A stretch of DNA of 11,880 bases, taken from Promethearchaeota archaeon (lineage in GTDB: Archaea; Asgardarchaeota; Lokiarchaeia; Sigynarchaeales; MK-D1). This document shows, in pieces, positions 1 through 6,607 of this stretch. The stretch covers positions 1 through 11,880 of the forward strand of contig JAEOTN010000439.1 in the NCBI GenBank assembly GCA_016839865.1, given 5' to 3'. The stretch's first letter is position 1; each line of letters begins with the position of its first letter. The position numbers and the translations under genes were made by a program. The notes below the pieces were generated by a model, which worked only from the letters and a program-made list of their open reading frames with translations, was not told the DNA's origin and searched no databases.

Positions 1-1
1 A

Positions 2-247
2 AAATTCAGAATGAAAGCTTTCTATGAATATGGTTTTGTGAATAACTACACTGAATATGAGAGTACGAAAACAGAAATTAAGTTTAATACCAAAACTGAA
101 TCAACTCCTAAAGGATTCGAAACGACACGATTTAGACAGTATTTACGCAAAGAGAGTGACATAAGATTCACGATAACTCTAGATACTTCCACGGGAGATG
201 AAGATTTCAAGAAATTCTATGAAAGTACCTATGAAAAAACAAGATAA
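2..247 (+). CDS. Hypothetical protein, C-terminal part (5' end probably outside the window)
   Basis: I do not recognise this gene. The reading frame is open to the left edge (Lys-Phe-Arg precede the first ATG at 11), and there is no visible ribosome binding site before that ATG, so this is probably the last ~80 residues of a longer protein; a 78-residue protein from position 11 remains possible. The product is rich in Lys, Glu, Thr, Phe and Tyr, with alternating hydrophobic and charged residues suggesting beta strands (for example IRFTITLDTS), and has no membrane segment or cysteine motif. It converges with the isomerase-aldolase gene; the two stop codons are 13 bases apart. Confidence 0.55.
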   Translation, partial: KFRMKAFYEYGFVNNYTEYESTKTEIKFNTKTESTPKGFETTRFRQYLRKESDIRFTITLDTSTGDEDFKKFYESTYEKTR

Positions 248-253
248 AAAAAA
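246..253 (-). terminator. Oligo-T terminator after the isomerase-aldolase gene
   Basis: Read on the minus strand, eight T residues begin 7 bases after the TGA stop of the fusion gene. Archaeal RNA polymerase stops at such oligo-T tracts without needing a strong hairpin. A weak GAATC/GATTC inverted repeat (259-276) overlaps the end of the gene just before it. Confidence 0.45.
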
Positions 254-260
254 GATTGAA

Positions 261-2348
261 TCAGTAATCAGATTCTGGTAAGTCTTTGACTTTAACTTTG
301 GGAGGTCGTTTTCGCATTAGATTAGAGAAGTGATCCATATTTGTTCCTCGATTCGCTGCAAGGAATTTCACAGCGTTTTCTGCAGTCTCCTCATCATGAA
401 CTACCTTTGAGACGCCCAATAGGACAGCAAGTGGGTCATCATAACCAGGATACAATAGGTTCCGGCCTACCATACAGCCGCGAACATTAGGACCTGCGCC
501 CATTCCTTTCTCGAAGTTTTCAATGATATCAGTAGGTTTTCCTGTAGATGCACCCCCCAACAACAGAATCGGATTGGATGTGGAGCGCGCAATCATTTCA
601 AAATTATCCACATAAGGAATTTTTAACCAGGTCCGTTCAGAAGTTCCCCCCAATGCGGTTGCAACCCCGATAGTTTTAATTAACTCTTGATAATCCATTT
701 TGATTGCATAACCATCGCGAGTTTGACGAACAGGAAGAGGTTCTATATATGCTTCTAATTTGTACTCTTGACAATCTCGAACCATGTTTGCGACGCGTTC
801 AACAGTTTGCTGCGAATATCGAGCTTGTGGAGTATCCAAATCTATCCGAAACATCATTTTTGCGCCATCCAAATTTCGTTCTGCGAGTTCTTTCACTTGA
901 TAAGCGGTAACTCGGTCATCCATTTCATACATGGAACCGCTAAGCCCACCTCTATTCGTGCAACCGACAAGAATTTTGTTATCAATGAAGGATTTTCCAC
1001 CAGAATCCTTATACAATCGATTCAATACCATCAAGTCATCCATAATATCGGGAGTAGTCATGATTCCATCCACTCTATTATCTATCAAACAACGTACAAT
1101 TCGTCCAATGTATTGTTGTCTATCTCCCATTAAGATCGGATCGTTTTGAACATTGGTTACATATCGTGCGGGATGATCAGCAGCAATAAGAACTAGATTG
1201 GAATCATAAGGTCTGTTTCTTTGTTTCCGGTTTTCATATTCTTCCATGATAACTTTTGGAGCACGAATTTTCTCTTCAGCAATTTTGAAGAATACCTTTT
1301 CGGGAAGGAAACGACGGGTCTTAAATCTGAATCCACCCAATGCGTAATTTACATCAATCTGTTGAGCAGCTTCCTGATAGGCTGCTATTGCGATATTTAC
1401 TACACTTTCTGAAAGCTGTCTCCCATGTGGCATAAGTTCGAATCCAACACCTCCTTGGAAATTAACTTCGTTCAGGGTTCGGACGAAATCTGCAAGGATT
1501 TGAGGTGTTACGGTCCCATTTGGATAGTCTAAGCTAACGTGCGTATCGCCATAATGAGGATCCGTCTTATCTGTCACAGAATTTGCTATATGGATCCAGT
1601 TTAGATAGGGCGCTAGCATTCGGACAGTGCTAACATCTTCATGTGCATAACCATTTCGTAGGAGGAACATATGACTCAAGTCATAAAGTAACCCGAAATT
1701 GTGATTTCCATCTTCATCTTTGATGATTTCTGCTAATTCTCGAGCTTCATTAGAGGGACCGATCAATTGTCCTTTCATGTTTTTTCCTTGAGATTCACGG
1801 TCAAACGTTTCTAAGGTTATGAGCATTCTTCGCTTACGATTGTATTGTTTATCCATATCAGTTGCATATTCACATAACTCCCGAATGGATTTCAATAATG
1901 CATTGAATGCAGATCGTCTTTGTGTTAATCCATTTTCCGTCCCTGGATCTGCACCACTAAGAAAGCAGAATTGTTTTGCTCCGATTTCATAAGCTTCATC
2001 CATACATTCCATTAATCTGGCTACAGCATTTCTCCGCTCCAACTCATCTATCGAACTTATATCGGTAGGTGAAATCAGATTATCCTCATTTATAAGTTGC
2101 ACAGGTTGGGCGCAATATGTTACATGAAACTTGTGTTTTTTATACAGAGAACTCATTTTATCCCGAATTTCAGGATCTTTGATATGAGTGACTTCTATTG
2201 CATTGAAAAATCCGGTTTTCTTGATGAATTTTATTGAGTTTCTAAGGTATTTCTCAGGTGCTTCACCTAATTGAGCGGATCTCCCCAATCTTGGGCCTGG
2301 AAAGGCCATAAAAGTCACTAATGATTTTAGATTTTTTTCTAGTGCCAT
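261..2348 (-). CDS. Two-domain TIM-barrel fusion: xylose-isomerase-like sugar isomerase/epimerase joined to Cgl0159-like class I aldolase
   Basis: Residues about 10-330 (numbered from the ATG at 2348) form a xylose-isomerase-like barrel of the IolE/IolI/hydroxypyruvate-isomerase/ketose-3-epimerase kind. The four expected metal ligands are visible: Glu180 (LITLETF), Asp223 (LLYDLSH), His253 (WIHIAN) and Glu304 (GFELMP). Residues about 380-680 match the Cgl0159-like relatives of DhnA class I aldolases, which occur near inositol genes in actinobacteria: LIAADHPAR with Asp391, a GIMTTPDIMDDL strand, NRGGLSGS, LDGAKMMFRID with Lys497, a TWLKIPYV strand with candidate Schiff-base Lys576, and the LLLGG phosphate-type loop. 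Both active sites look intact, so a bifunctional cytosolic enzyme that isomerises and then cleaves a sugar or cyclitol derivative is inferred; the substrate is unknown. The frame is open to a TTG at 2372, but the ATG at 2348 is preferred because AAAAGGT lies 9 bases before it. Expression may be controlled by the palindromic promoter at 2427-2454. Confidence 0.85.
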   Translation of the reverse strand: MALEKNLKSLVTFMAFPGPRLGRSAQLGEAPEKYLRNSIKFIKKTGFFNAIEVTHIKDPEIRDKMSSLYKKHKFHVTYCAQPVQLINEDNLISPTDISSIDELERRNAVARLMECMDEAYEIGAKQFCFLSGADPGTENGLTQRRSAFNALLKSIRELCEYATDMDKQYNRKRRMLITLETFDRESQGKNMKGQLIGPSNEARELAEIIKDEDGNHNFGLLYDLSHMFLLRNGYAHEDVSTVRMLAPYLNWIHIANSVTDKTDPHYGDTHVSLDYPNGTVTPQILADFVRTLNEVNFQGGVGFELMPHGRQLSESVVNIAIAAYQEAAQQIDVNYALGGFRFKTRRFLPEKVFFKIAEEKIRAPKVIMEEYENRKQRNRPYDSNLVLIAADHPARYVTNVQNDPILMGDRQQYIGRIVRCLIDNRVDGIMTTPDIMDDLMVLNRLYKDSGGKSFIDNKILVGCTNRGGLSGSMYEMDDRVTAYQVKELAERNLDGAKMMFRIDLDTPQARYSQQTVERVANMVRDCQEYKLEAYIEPLPVRQTRDGYAIKMDYQELIKTIGVATALGGTSERTWLKIPYVDNFEMIARSTSNPILLLGGASTGKPTDIIENFEKGMGAGPNVRGCMVGRNLLYPGYDDPLAVLLGVSKVVHDEETAENAVKFLAANRGTNMDHFSNLMRKRPPKVKVKDLPESDY

Positions 2349-2667
2349 TTTTATTTTACCTTTTGTATTCAATCTTTTAATATTGAATTTGGTTATTGTA
2401 AACTATCTAAAAATAGGGCCCGAACACGCGTGATCTTATATAAGGATTCACGCGACACACGCGGCTGATGAATTAAAAGGTTTTTTCCCGGACACACCGG
2501 CTTTATAATGATAATACTTCTTTCGTCTCTATTGACGAATTCTAAGTATCTTAAGTTAGCGTAATCTAATAAATCTGTCCATTAGAAAAATTCACAAGAG
2601 GTTGTCAAACATCATTCCACCCTTGTCTACATTTGATGAATTGATATTATTATAGCTAACAATTAGG
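2349..2667. other. 319-base intergenic region between the fusion gene and the aminotransferase gene
   Basis: This holds the leader and promoter of the fusion gene (a palindromic TATA region at 2427-2454) and three GC-rich ACAC-containing elements (2419-2430, 2451-2464, 2487-2500) in otherwise AT-rich sequence. The rest (about 2510-2667) is the 3' flank of the aminotransferase gene; I see no convincing gene, tRNA or strong hairpin there. Confidence 0.6.
2427..2454 (-). promoter_or_regulatory. Nested palindromic promoter/operator of the isomerase-aldolase gene
   Basis: A perfect 7-base inverted repeat, CGCGTGA (2427-2433) and TCACGCG (2448-2454), brackets a 14-base spacer that contains the perfect palindrome CTTATATAAG (2435-2444). 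The centre, TTATATAA (2436-2443), is a strong archaeal TATA box. On the minus strand, initiation about 25 bases downstream would fall near 2412 and give a leader of roughly 65 bases to the ATG at 2348. A dimeric regulator bound to the outer arms would block TBP/TFB, so repression is the natural reading. The repeat and TATA are seen directly; the regulator and its ligand are inferred, and no regulator gene lies in the window. Confidence 0.6.
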
Positions 2668-3861
2668 TTAACCTTCTACGAATTTCTTAATTCGTTCTAA
2701 TCCTTCCTCAATTTGATCTTGACTCACACAATAAGAGAATCTTATATATTCTTGATTTTCATCCGGATCTCGTGAACCAAAGAAATTACGTGATAAAATT
2801 GCGACATTTTGCTCATCCAGCAATCTTTCTTGGAAATGGGATGCATCCCGCAAATTTTTCTTCCGACAGGCCTCGGTCACATTCACAAAGACGTAAAATG
2901 CACCCTTGGGAATCAGACAAGTGATTCCTTCGATATCATTTATCAATTCACAGATTAAGTTACGTCTGCGCTCGAATTGCTGAACCATTGCGTTACTTGG
3001 GGCTTTATCCGAATTCATGGCTACTGTAGCAGCATCTTGAATAAACGTAGGTGCGCAGGATATCGTGTTCGTTGCCCAATTTGAGAAATTTCGTATTACT
3101 TCTGGATTGGCAATCGCAAAGCCAAGTCTCCATCCTGTCATTGCATAATATTTTGAAAATCCATCAAGAACAATTGTTCTCTCAGCCATATCGGGTAATT
3201 CAGCGATACTACGATATCGCAAGTTATCATATACAAGATTGGAATAAATTTCATCGGAGACAATCCATAAATCGTTAGCTAGAGCAATCTCACGTAGTGC
3301 TTCAAGCTGATGAGGAGCTAGTACACTACCTGTTGGGTTATTCGGATTGTTAATGATGATCATCCGAGTTTTATCGGTTACCAAATCACGTAATCGATCT
3401 ATATCAAATCCAAACTCTTCCTCTTCAACAAGTGGAGCAGGAATCGGATTACAACCAAAAACCCGAGCTTGAGATTCGTAAACAGGATATCCTGGATTAG
3501 GGTATATTATTTCATCTCCTGGATTCGTACAAGTTAGTATTGAGAAATTTATTACGAGTTTAGCACTCGGTAGAATACACACGTTTTCAGGACCAACAGG
3601 AAAATTACGTTCCTCTGTATAATAATTTGCAATTGCTTCTCGTAATTCTGGGATTCCAGATGATGGAGTATAATGTGTTCGATTTGATCGTAATGAATCA
3701 ATTGCTGCGTTTTTTATGTGTTCAGGTGTATCAAAATCCGGTTCACCGATTGCGAAACTAATTACGTTCTCACGACGTTCGGGTGGAAAACTCTGTATCT
3801 GTTGAAGAACACTAAATGCCATTTCAGTGCCTAAATCTTTGAGTCTATTTGCATATTGCAT
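2668..3861 (-). CDS. Pyridoxal-phosphate aminotransferase, class I/II (AspC-like fold type I)
   Basis: The product transfers amino groups between an amino acid and a 2-oxo acid using PLP, in the cytosol. Numbered from the ATG at 3861 (397 residues, normal length for the family), it shows the substrate-binding IGEPDFDTP near residue 40, the YTPSSGIPELREAI block, YPNPGYPVYES near 120, NNPNNPTG with Asn175, SDEIYS with Asp203 and Tyr206 for the cofactor ring, FSKYYAMTGWRLG with Schiff-base Lys237, and YIRFSY with Arg374 for the substrate carboxylate. The PSAK stretch before residue 105 resembles the GAKP variant of aspartate/aromatic aminotransferases. Exact substrates cannot be read from sequence. 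A TTG three codons upstream (3870) is a weaker start. The gene lies on the same strand as the fusion gene, but the 319-base gap and separate promoter argue against an operon. Confidence 0.92.
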   Translation of the reverse strand: MQYANRLKDLGTEMAFSVLQQIQSFPPERRENVISFAIGEPDFDTPEHIKNAAIDSLRSNRTHYTPSSGIPELREAIANYYTEERNFPVGPENVCILPSAKLVINFSILTCTNPGDEIIYPNPGYPVYESQARVFGCNPIPAPLVEEEEFGFDIDRLRDLVTDKTRMIIINNPNNPTGSVLAPHQLEALREIALANDLWIVSDEIYSNLVYDNLRYRSIAELPDMAERTIVLDGFSKYYAMTGWRLGFAIANPEVIRNFSNWATNTISCAPTFIQDAATVAMNSDKAPSNAMVQQFERRRNLICELINDIEGITCLIPKGAFYVFVNVTEACRKKNLRDASHFQERLLDEQNVAILSRNFFGSRDPDENQEYIRFSYCVSQDQIEEGLERIKKFVEG

Positions 3862-3979
3862 GAGAGTCAATCCTTATTGCTATATACAATACAATGAAAT
3901 CGCATCTTAAAATCCCAAGCAATACCCCAATATTATTTCTTGAATAATTACAAATAGAAATTTTACTGTACCGTAGTTG
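3862..3979. promoter_or_regulatory. Divergent promoter region, aminotransferase and small propeller gene
   Basis: A 118-base AT-rich gap separates two divergent ATGs. For the minus-strand aminotransferase, TTTTAAG (about 3904-3910) and GTATATAG (about 3880-3887) are TATA-like candidates. For the plus-strand gene, the ATG at 3980 has no Shine-Dalgarno sequence before it, so a leaderless or short-leader transcript is likely. None of the candidate boxes is strong enough to choose firmly. Confidence 0.35.
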
Positions 3980-4771
3980 ATGAGAGTATATCTTAAGAAA
4001 AGTCATTTCAAAGATGGCGAGTGGTGTTGTTTAAGTTCATTATTTGAACGTGGAAAGCGAATTGAGGGGACAGCTGTTGATGATATGGCAGAAGATGATT
4101 GGGCATATTTAGATTTCCGAGTGAAGTGGAAATTTTCAAAAGGATTCGAGGCACCTATGGCGGAAATCAACTATCTAGAATTGCACATTCAGCATCCAGA
4201 TGACTCTGACTGGACGATTATAGATAGTAAGGGAGATTACTTTAAAGATAATCCAGTACACTATCCTGTAAGTCCTAATGAGAAATTTTTCGCTGCAATG
4301 TCTTTAAATCGAAATAAAATAGATGAAAGCAAGGATTGGGACTACTTCTTATGGATCTTCAAGCGTAAGCAATCAACATGGAAGTTAGTAAAGAAAATTG
4401 AAGTGGATACATGGTTTCGGATAATACAATTTTCTCCTAATAATCAAGAACTACTCGTGTATAGTTATTGGAATATTTTTCTAGTTGATCTAACTACGTT
4501 TCAAAAAATTAGCTTATTCAAAATACCTCCTCAAACTAAAGTGCCACCATTCTTCTCTAATACACATTATTCTAATGATGGTAAGTATATCATTGCCGTT
4601 TATATAACTGAAAATGAAAAGACTGAATATCATTTAATAGATATAAAGTTTAAAAAATCTGCAATTCTGAAAAGAGGTATGAATACGATAGGATTTCCTA
4701 TACCTAAGGAATTAAAGTTTCCGCTCCTGGTGAATACAGGCACAGTCACTATTACAATTAGTCAAAAATAA
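3980..4771 (+). CDS. Hypothetical protein with WD40-like beta-propeller repeats
   Basis: I do not recognise a named family. The 263-residue product has at least three blade-like segments in its C-terminal two thirds: VSPNEKFFAAMS ending in YFLWIFK, FSPNNQELLVYS ending in NIFLVDL, and YSNDGKYIIAVY ending in YHLIDIK. Each has the 'S-P-N/D-G/E-K-x-hydrophobic' turn and a final aromatic/aspartate strand typical of WD40-type blades. The N-terminal ~90 residues are rich in Trp, Asp and Glu and less clear. Three or four blades are too few for a closed propeller, so it may be divergent, oligomerise, or be a remnant. There is no signal peptide or membrane helix, so it is probably cytosolic. The ATG at 3980 is preferred over the TTG immediately before it. 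It converges on the zinc-finger gene with no base between the stops. Confidence 0.65.
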   Translation: MRVYLKKSHFKDGEWCCLSSLFERGKRIEGTAVDDMAEDDWAYLDFRVKWKFSKGFEAPMAEINYLELHIQHPDDSDWTIIDSKGDYFKDNPVHYPVSPNEKFFAAMSLNRNKIDESKDWDYFLWIFKRKQSTWKLVKKIEVDTWFRIIQFSPNNQELLVYSYWNIFLVDLTTFQKISLFKIPPQTKVPPFFSNTHYSNDGKYIIAVYITENEKTEYHLIDIKFKKSAILKRGMNTIGFPIPKELKFPLLVNTGTVTITISQK

Positions 4772-5119
4772 TTACTTTTTCATTAAAAATTTCTTCTTTG
4801 GATCTAAGACTTCTGTTTCCAATTGAATATCATCCTTGGATAGAAGCCCTTCTTTTTTAGTAATATTTCCTTTGCTGGGATCCAAAGAGGAAGGGACTAA
4901 TGGTTCTGGAACTTCAACTGCTCGTATAGAAAGATCGGGTTGATTTAAACGCGAAAGACTATCTTTTATCTGAACTTTTGGATGTATCAGATCTTTATGT
5001 CGCATATCATCCACTAGTTTGATAGGAGCTTTGTTAGTTGTCTCTAATCTACAGATGTCGCAGAGATCCCGAATAAATCCATGATGGCAATAATCCATAT
5101 GTAGATGAACAAGTTTCAC
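4772..5119 (-). CDS. Small zinc-finger protein with C-x-H-G-x5-C-x2-C motif
   Basis: The protein has up to 115 residues and no known function. Near the N-terminus is a compact metal-binding motif, CHHGFIRDLCDIC, with ligand candidates Cys11, His13, Cys20 and Cys23 (GTG numbering); short C-x-H-G-(x5)-C-x2-C fingers of this type recur in archaeal proteins. The remaining ~90 residues are polar, rich in Lys, Asp, Pro and Leu, with no predicted fold, and probably form a disordered tail. The start is uncertain: GTG at 5119, or ATG at 5098, which keeps the finger and loses seven residues. An AGGTGA sequence overlaps the GTG itself and lies too far (about 16 bases) from the ATG to serve it well. A long inverted repeat lies immediately upstream. 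Confidence 0.6.
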   Translation of the reverse strand: MKLVHLHMDYCHHGFIRDLCDICRLETTNKAPIKLVDDMRHKDLIHPKVQIKDSLSRLNQPDLSIRAVEVPEPLVPSSLDPSKGNITKKEGLLSKDDIQLETEVLDPKKKFLMKK

Positions 5120-5195
5120 CTTATGAAATTTTCGGATATGAAAATATGGTGTGATAGGGGGATTTTCCTTAGATGTTTCATTATAATTTCATAAG
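5120..5195. repeat. Perfect 11-base inverted repeat upstream of the zinc-finger gene
   Basis: CTTATGAAATT (5120-5130) is matched perfectly by AATTTCATAAG (5185-5195) across a 54-base spacer. One arm touches the GTG start of the zinc-finger gene; the other lies next to a TATA-like ATTATAAT on the minus strand (about 5180-5187). Such a pair could be two half-sites for a looping regulator, or single-stranded arms of a hairpin if the whole stretch is transcribed. It is visible in the sequence; a function is not shown. Confidence 0.5.
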
Positions 5196-5280
5196 TCTCT
5201 TTGAGTAATTGGAGATGTAAGTCGACGAAAAAGGAAAAACCCTCTTGATAATTAATGCTCTGATAGAGTAGAACAAAGAA

Positions 5281-5288
5281 TTTATATT
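5281..5288 (+). promoter_or_regulatory. TATA-like box of the zinc-ribbon/TPR gene
   Basis: TTTATATT lies 55-62 bases before the ATG at 5343, which would place initiation near 5310 and leave a leader of about 30 bases. A second AT-rich stretch, GTTTTTAAG (5304-5312), is an alternative. GAGGG sits only a few bases before the ATG, closer than an ideal Shine-Dalgarno. Confidence 0.35.
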
Positions 5289-5342
5289 TCCATAGGTCCT
5301 TATGTTTTTAAGCCATTTTTTCCAAACAAACAAACTGAGGGA

Positions 5343-6551
5343 ATGTATCATAAGATGGTAGAAGCGGTACCAAACTTAAAGTTCAAATTAAAAAGTGCAC
5401 CTATTTTCTATGATTTGCAGTATAAGGACTTAGATAAGCTATTTGTGGTAGAAAATGATGAAAAATATGATATTTTGATTGCACAACCCTCAGATACTTT
5501 GAACTTAAATCTTCCATATATCACAAACCTTGCCTACCACGATTATCATCCAATCATGATATTGATTCATGGAAAAAATCATCAAAAACTCGTTCTTCGT
5601 TCTACGCATATCCAATCGATGTACGTCTCTCATGGAGATGGTCGAGGAAAGGTACATTTGACAATTGATTATGAGTTTTTTTCTCCCAAAGATGAAATCC
5701 TCGAATTTTTCGGCATAATTATGAGTGATTGGATTAAATTGAGATTGAAATTTCGAAATTTCAAGGAAAAAGTTATACAACAAATGCAAAATCTCTTGGA
5801 TCCTGGAATACAAGATACAGAACACCAAATCCGATGTAAAGAATGTAGATCACTAAAGGTTAAAACGAAAACATCAGATGCAGTTTTATTTGAACAAGAA
5901 GAAGTATGCCCGAGTTGTTTAGCTGCTCTATCAAAGAGAATTTCGAGGATTAAAACACAAGTTGATGCATTTACAGCAGATTACGGAACTTTTACAAAAA
6001 AACACGATTCGTTAATAAAACAAATGGACTCAGCTATCCAATTCAGCATCAAACAGCGAGATGATACTTCAAAATTATATTTAGGCTATTTAAAAAGTAA
6101 ATTCATGGTCAATACATTAAAATATCATACTTTGGGACTTCAATCGATGTCACAAATCTTTGAGTTGATTTCTGATTACGAATATGTTCGGCACCTCAAT
6201 CTACCTCCAGAATTTAGCGAGGACGTGGAACAATGTCTGATAGATGGATATGTAAAAAGTAAAAGACATGTTGAAGCACTAAAAGTAGCAGAGATTGGCT
6301 ATAATCTGAACCGTAAAGCACAAAATAGCTTCAAAATGGCGAAATCTTTGAATCGGTTGAGTGAACTCTACTTATCTTTAAATCAATATGACGACGCTGA
6401 AGAATGTGCTGAACAAAGTTACAATCTGCATGTTAAAAATAAATTCACCGGGCAATCATTAGAACGATCCGCTGAAATTCTTACTCGAATCTATAAAATT
6501 AAAGGTCAAGATGATAAGATTAGAGGAATAAAATTACACCGATTCTTCTAA
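5343..6551 (+). CDS. Zinc-ribbon, coiled-coil and TPR-like protein of unknown function
   Basis: This is a 402-residue soluble protein that I cannot assign to a named family. Residues 1-155 form a mixed alpha/beta domain with several strands (YDILIAQ, IMILIHG, VHLTIDY). Cys165/Cys168 (RCKECR) and Cys189/Cys192 (VCPSCL) make a classic four-cysteine zinc ribbon with a 20-residue loop. Residues about 195-245 are heptad-like and probably coiled coil. Residues about 290-395 contain at least two helical-hairpin TPR-like units (HVEALKVAEIGYNL, AKSLNRLSELYLSLNQYDDA), ending with a third partial unit. The architecture points to protein-protein or nucleic-acid binding rather than catalysis. The start could also be the ATG at 5355; the upstream ATG is nearer the purine-rich GAGGGA. 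The gene appears to be transcribed alone and converges on the SBBP propeller gene. Confidence 0.7.
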   Translation: MYHKMVEAVPNLKFKLKSAPIFYDLQYKDLDKLFVVENDEKYDILIAQPSDTLNLNLPYITNLAYHDYHPIMILIHGKNHQKLVLRSTHIQSMYVSHGDGRGKVHLTIDYEFFSPKDEILEFFGIIMSDWIKLRLKFRNFKEKVIQQMQNLLDPGIQDTEHQIRCKECRSLKVKTKTSDAVLFEQEEVCPSCLAALSKRISRIKTQVDAFTADYGTFTKKHDSLIKQMDSAIQFSIKQRDDTSKLYLGYLKSKFMVNTLKYHTLGLQSMSQIFELISDYEYVRHLNLPPEFSEDVEQCLIDGYVKSKRHVEALKVAEIGYNLNRKAQNSFKMAKSLNRLSELYLSLNQYDDAEECAEQSYNLHVKNKFTGQSLERSAEILTRIYKIKGQDDKIRGIKLHRFF

Positions 6552-6575
6552 TATTCCTTCTACTAATTTATTAAG

Positions 6576-6584
6576 AAAAAAAAA
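6576..6584 (-). terminator. Oligo-T terminator after the SBBP propeller gene
   Basis: On the minus strand a run of nine T residues occurs about 24 bases after the stop of the propeller gene, with no strong hairpin before it. This is the usual form of an archaeal intrinsic terminator. The convergent plus-strand gene ends 24 bases to its left. Confidence 0.5.
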
Positions 6585-6607
6585 GTAAAATAGTTGGTGA
6601 TTTTGGC

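Noticed and set aside
768..1133. 121-codon plus-strand open frame, and smaller overlapping frames at 704-910, 931-1149 and 1221-1412
   Set aside because: They lie entirely inside the well-supported isomerase-aldolase gene on the other strand, and their products have no recognisable motif.
2349..2372. TTG-initiated N-terminal extension of the fusion gene
   Set aside because: The ATG at 2348 has AAAAGGT at a proper distance, and the extra eight residues show no family features. The same reasoning was used for the TTG starts at 3870, 3977, 8722 and 10737.
5505..5828. 107-codon minus-strand frame
   Set aside because: It is antisense to the zinc-ribbon/TPR gene, which has a clear cysteine motif; no independent support.
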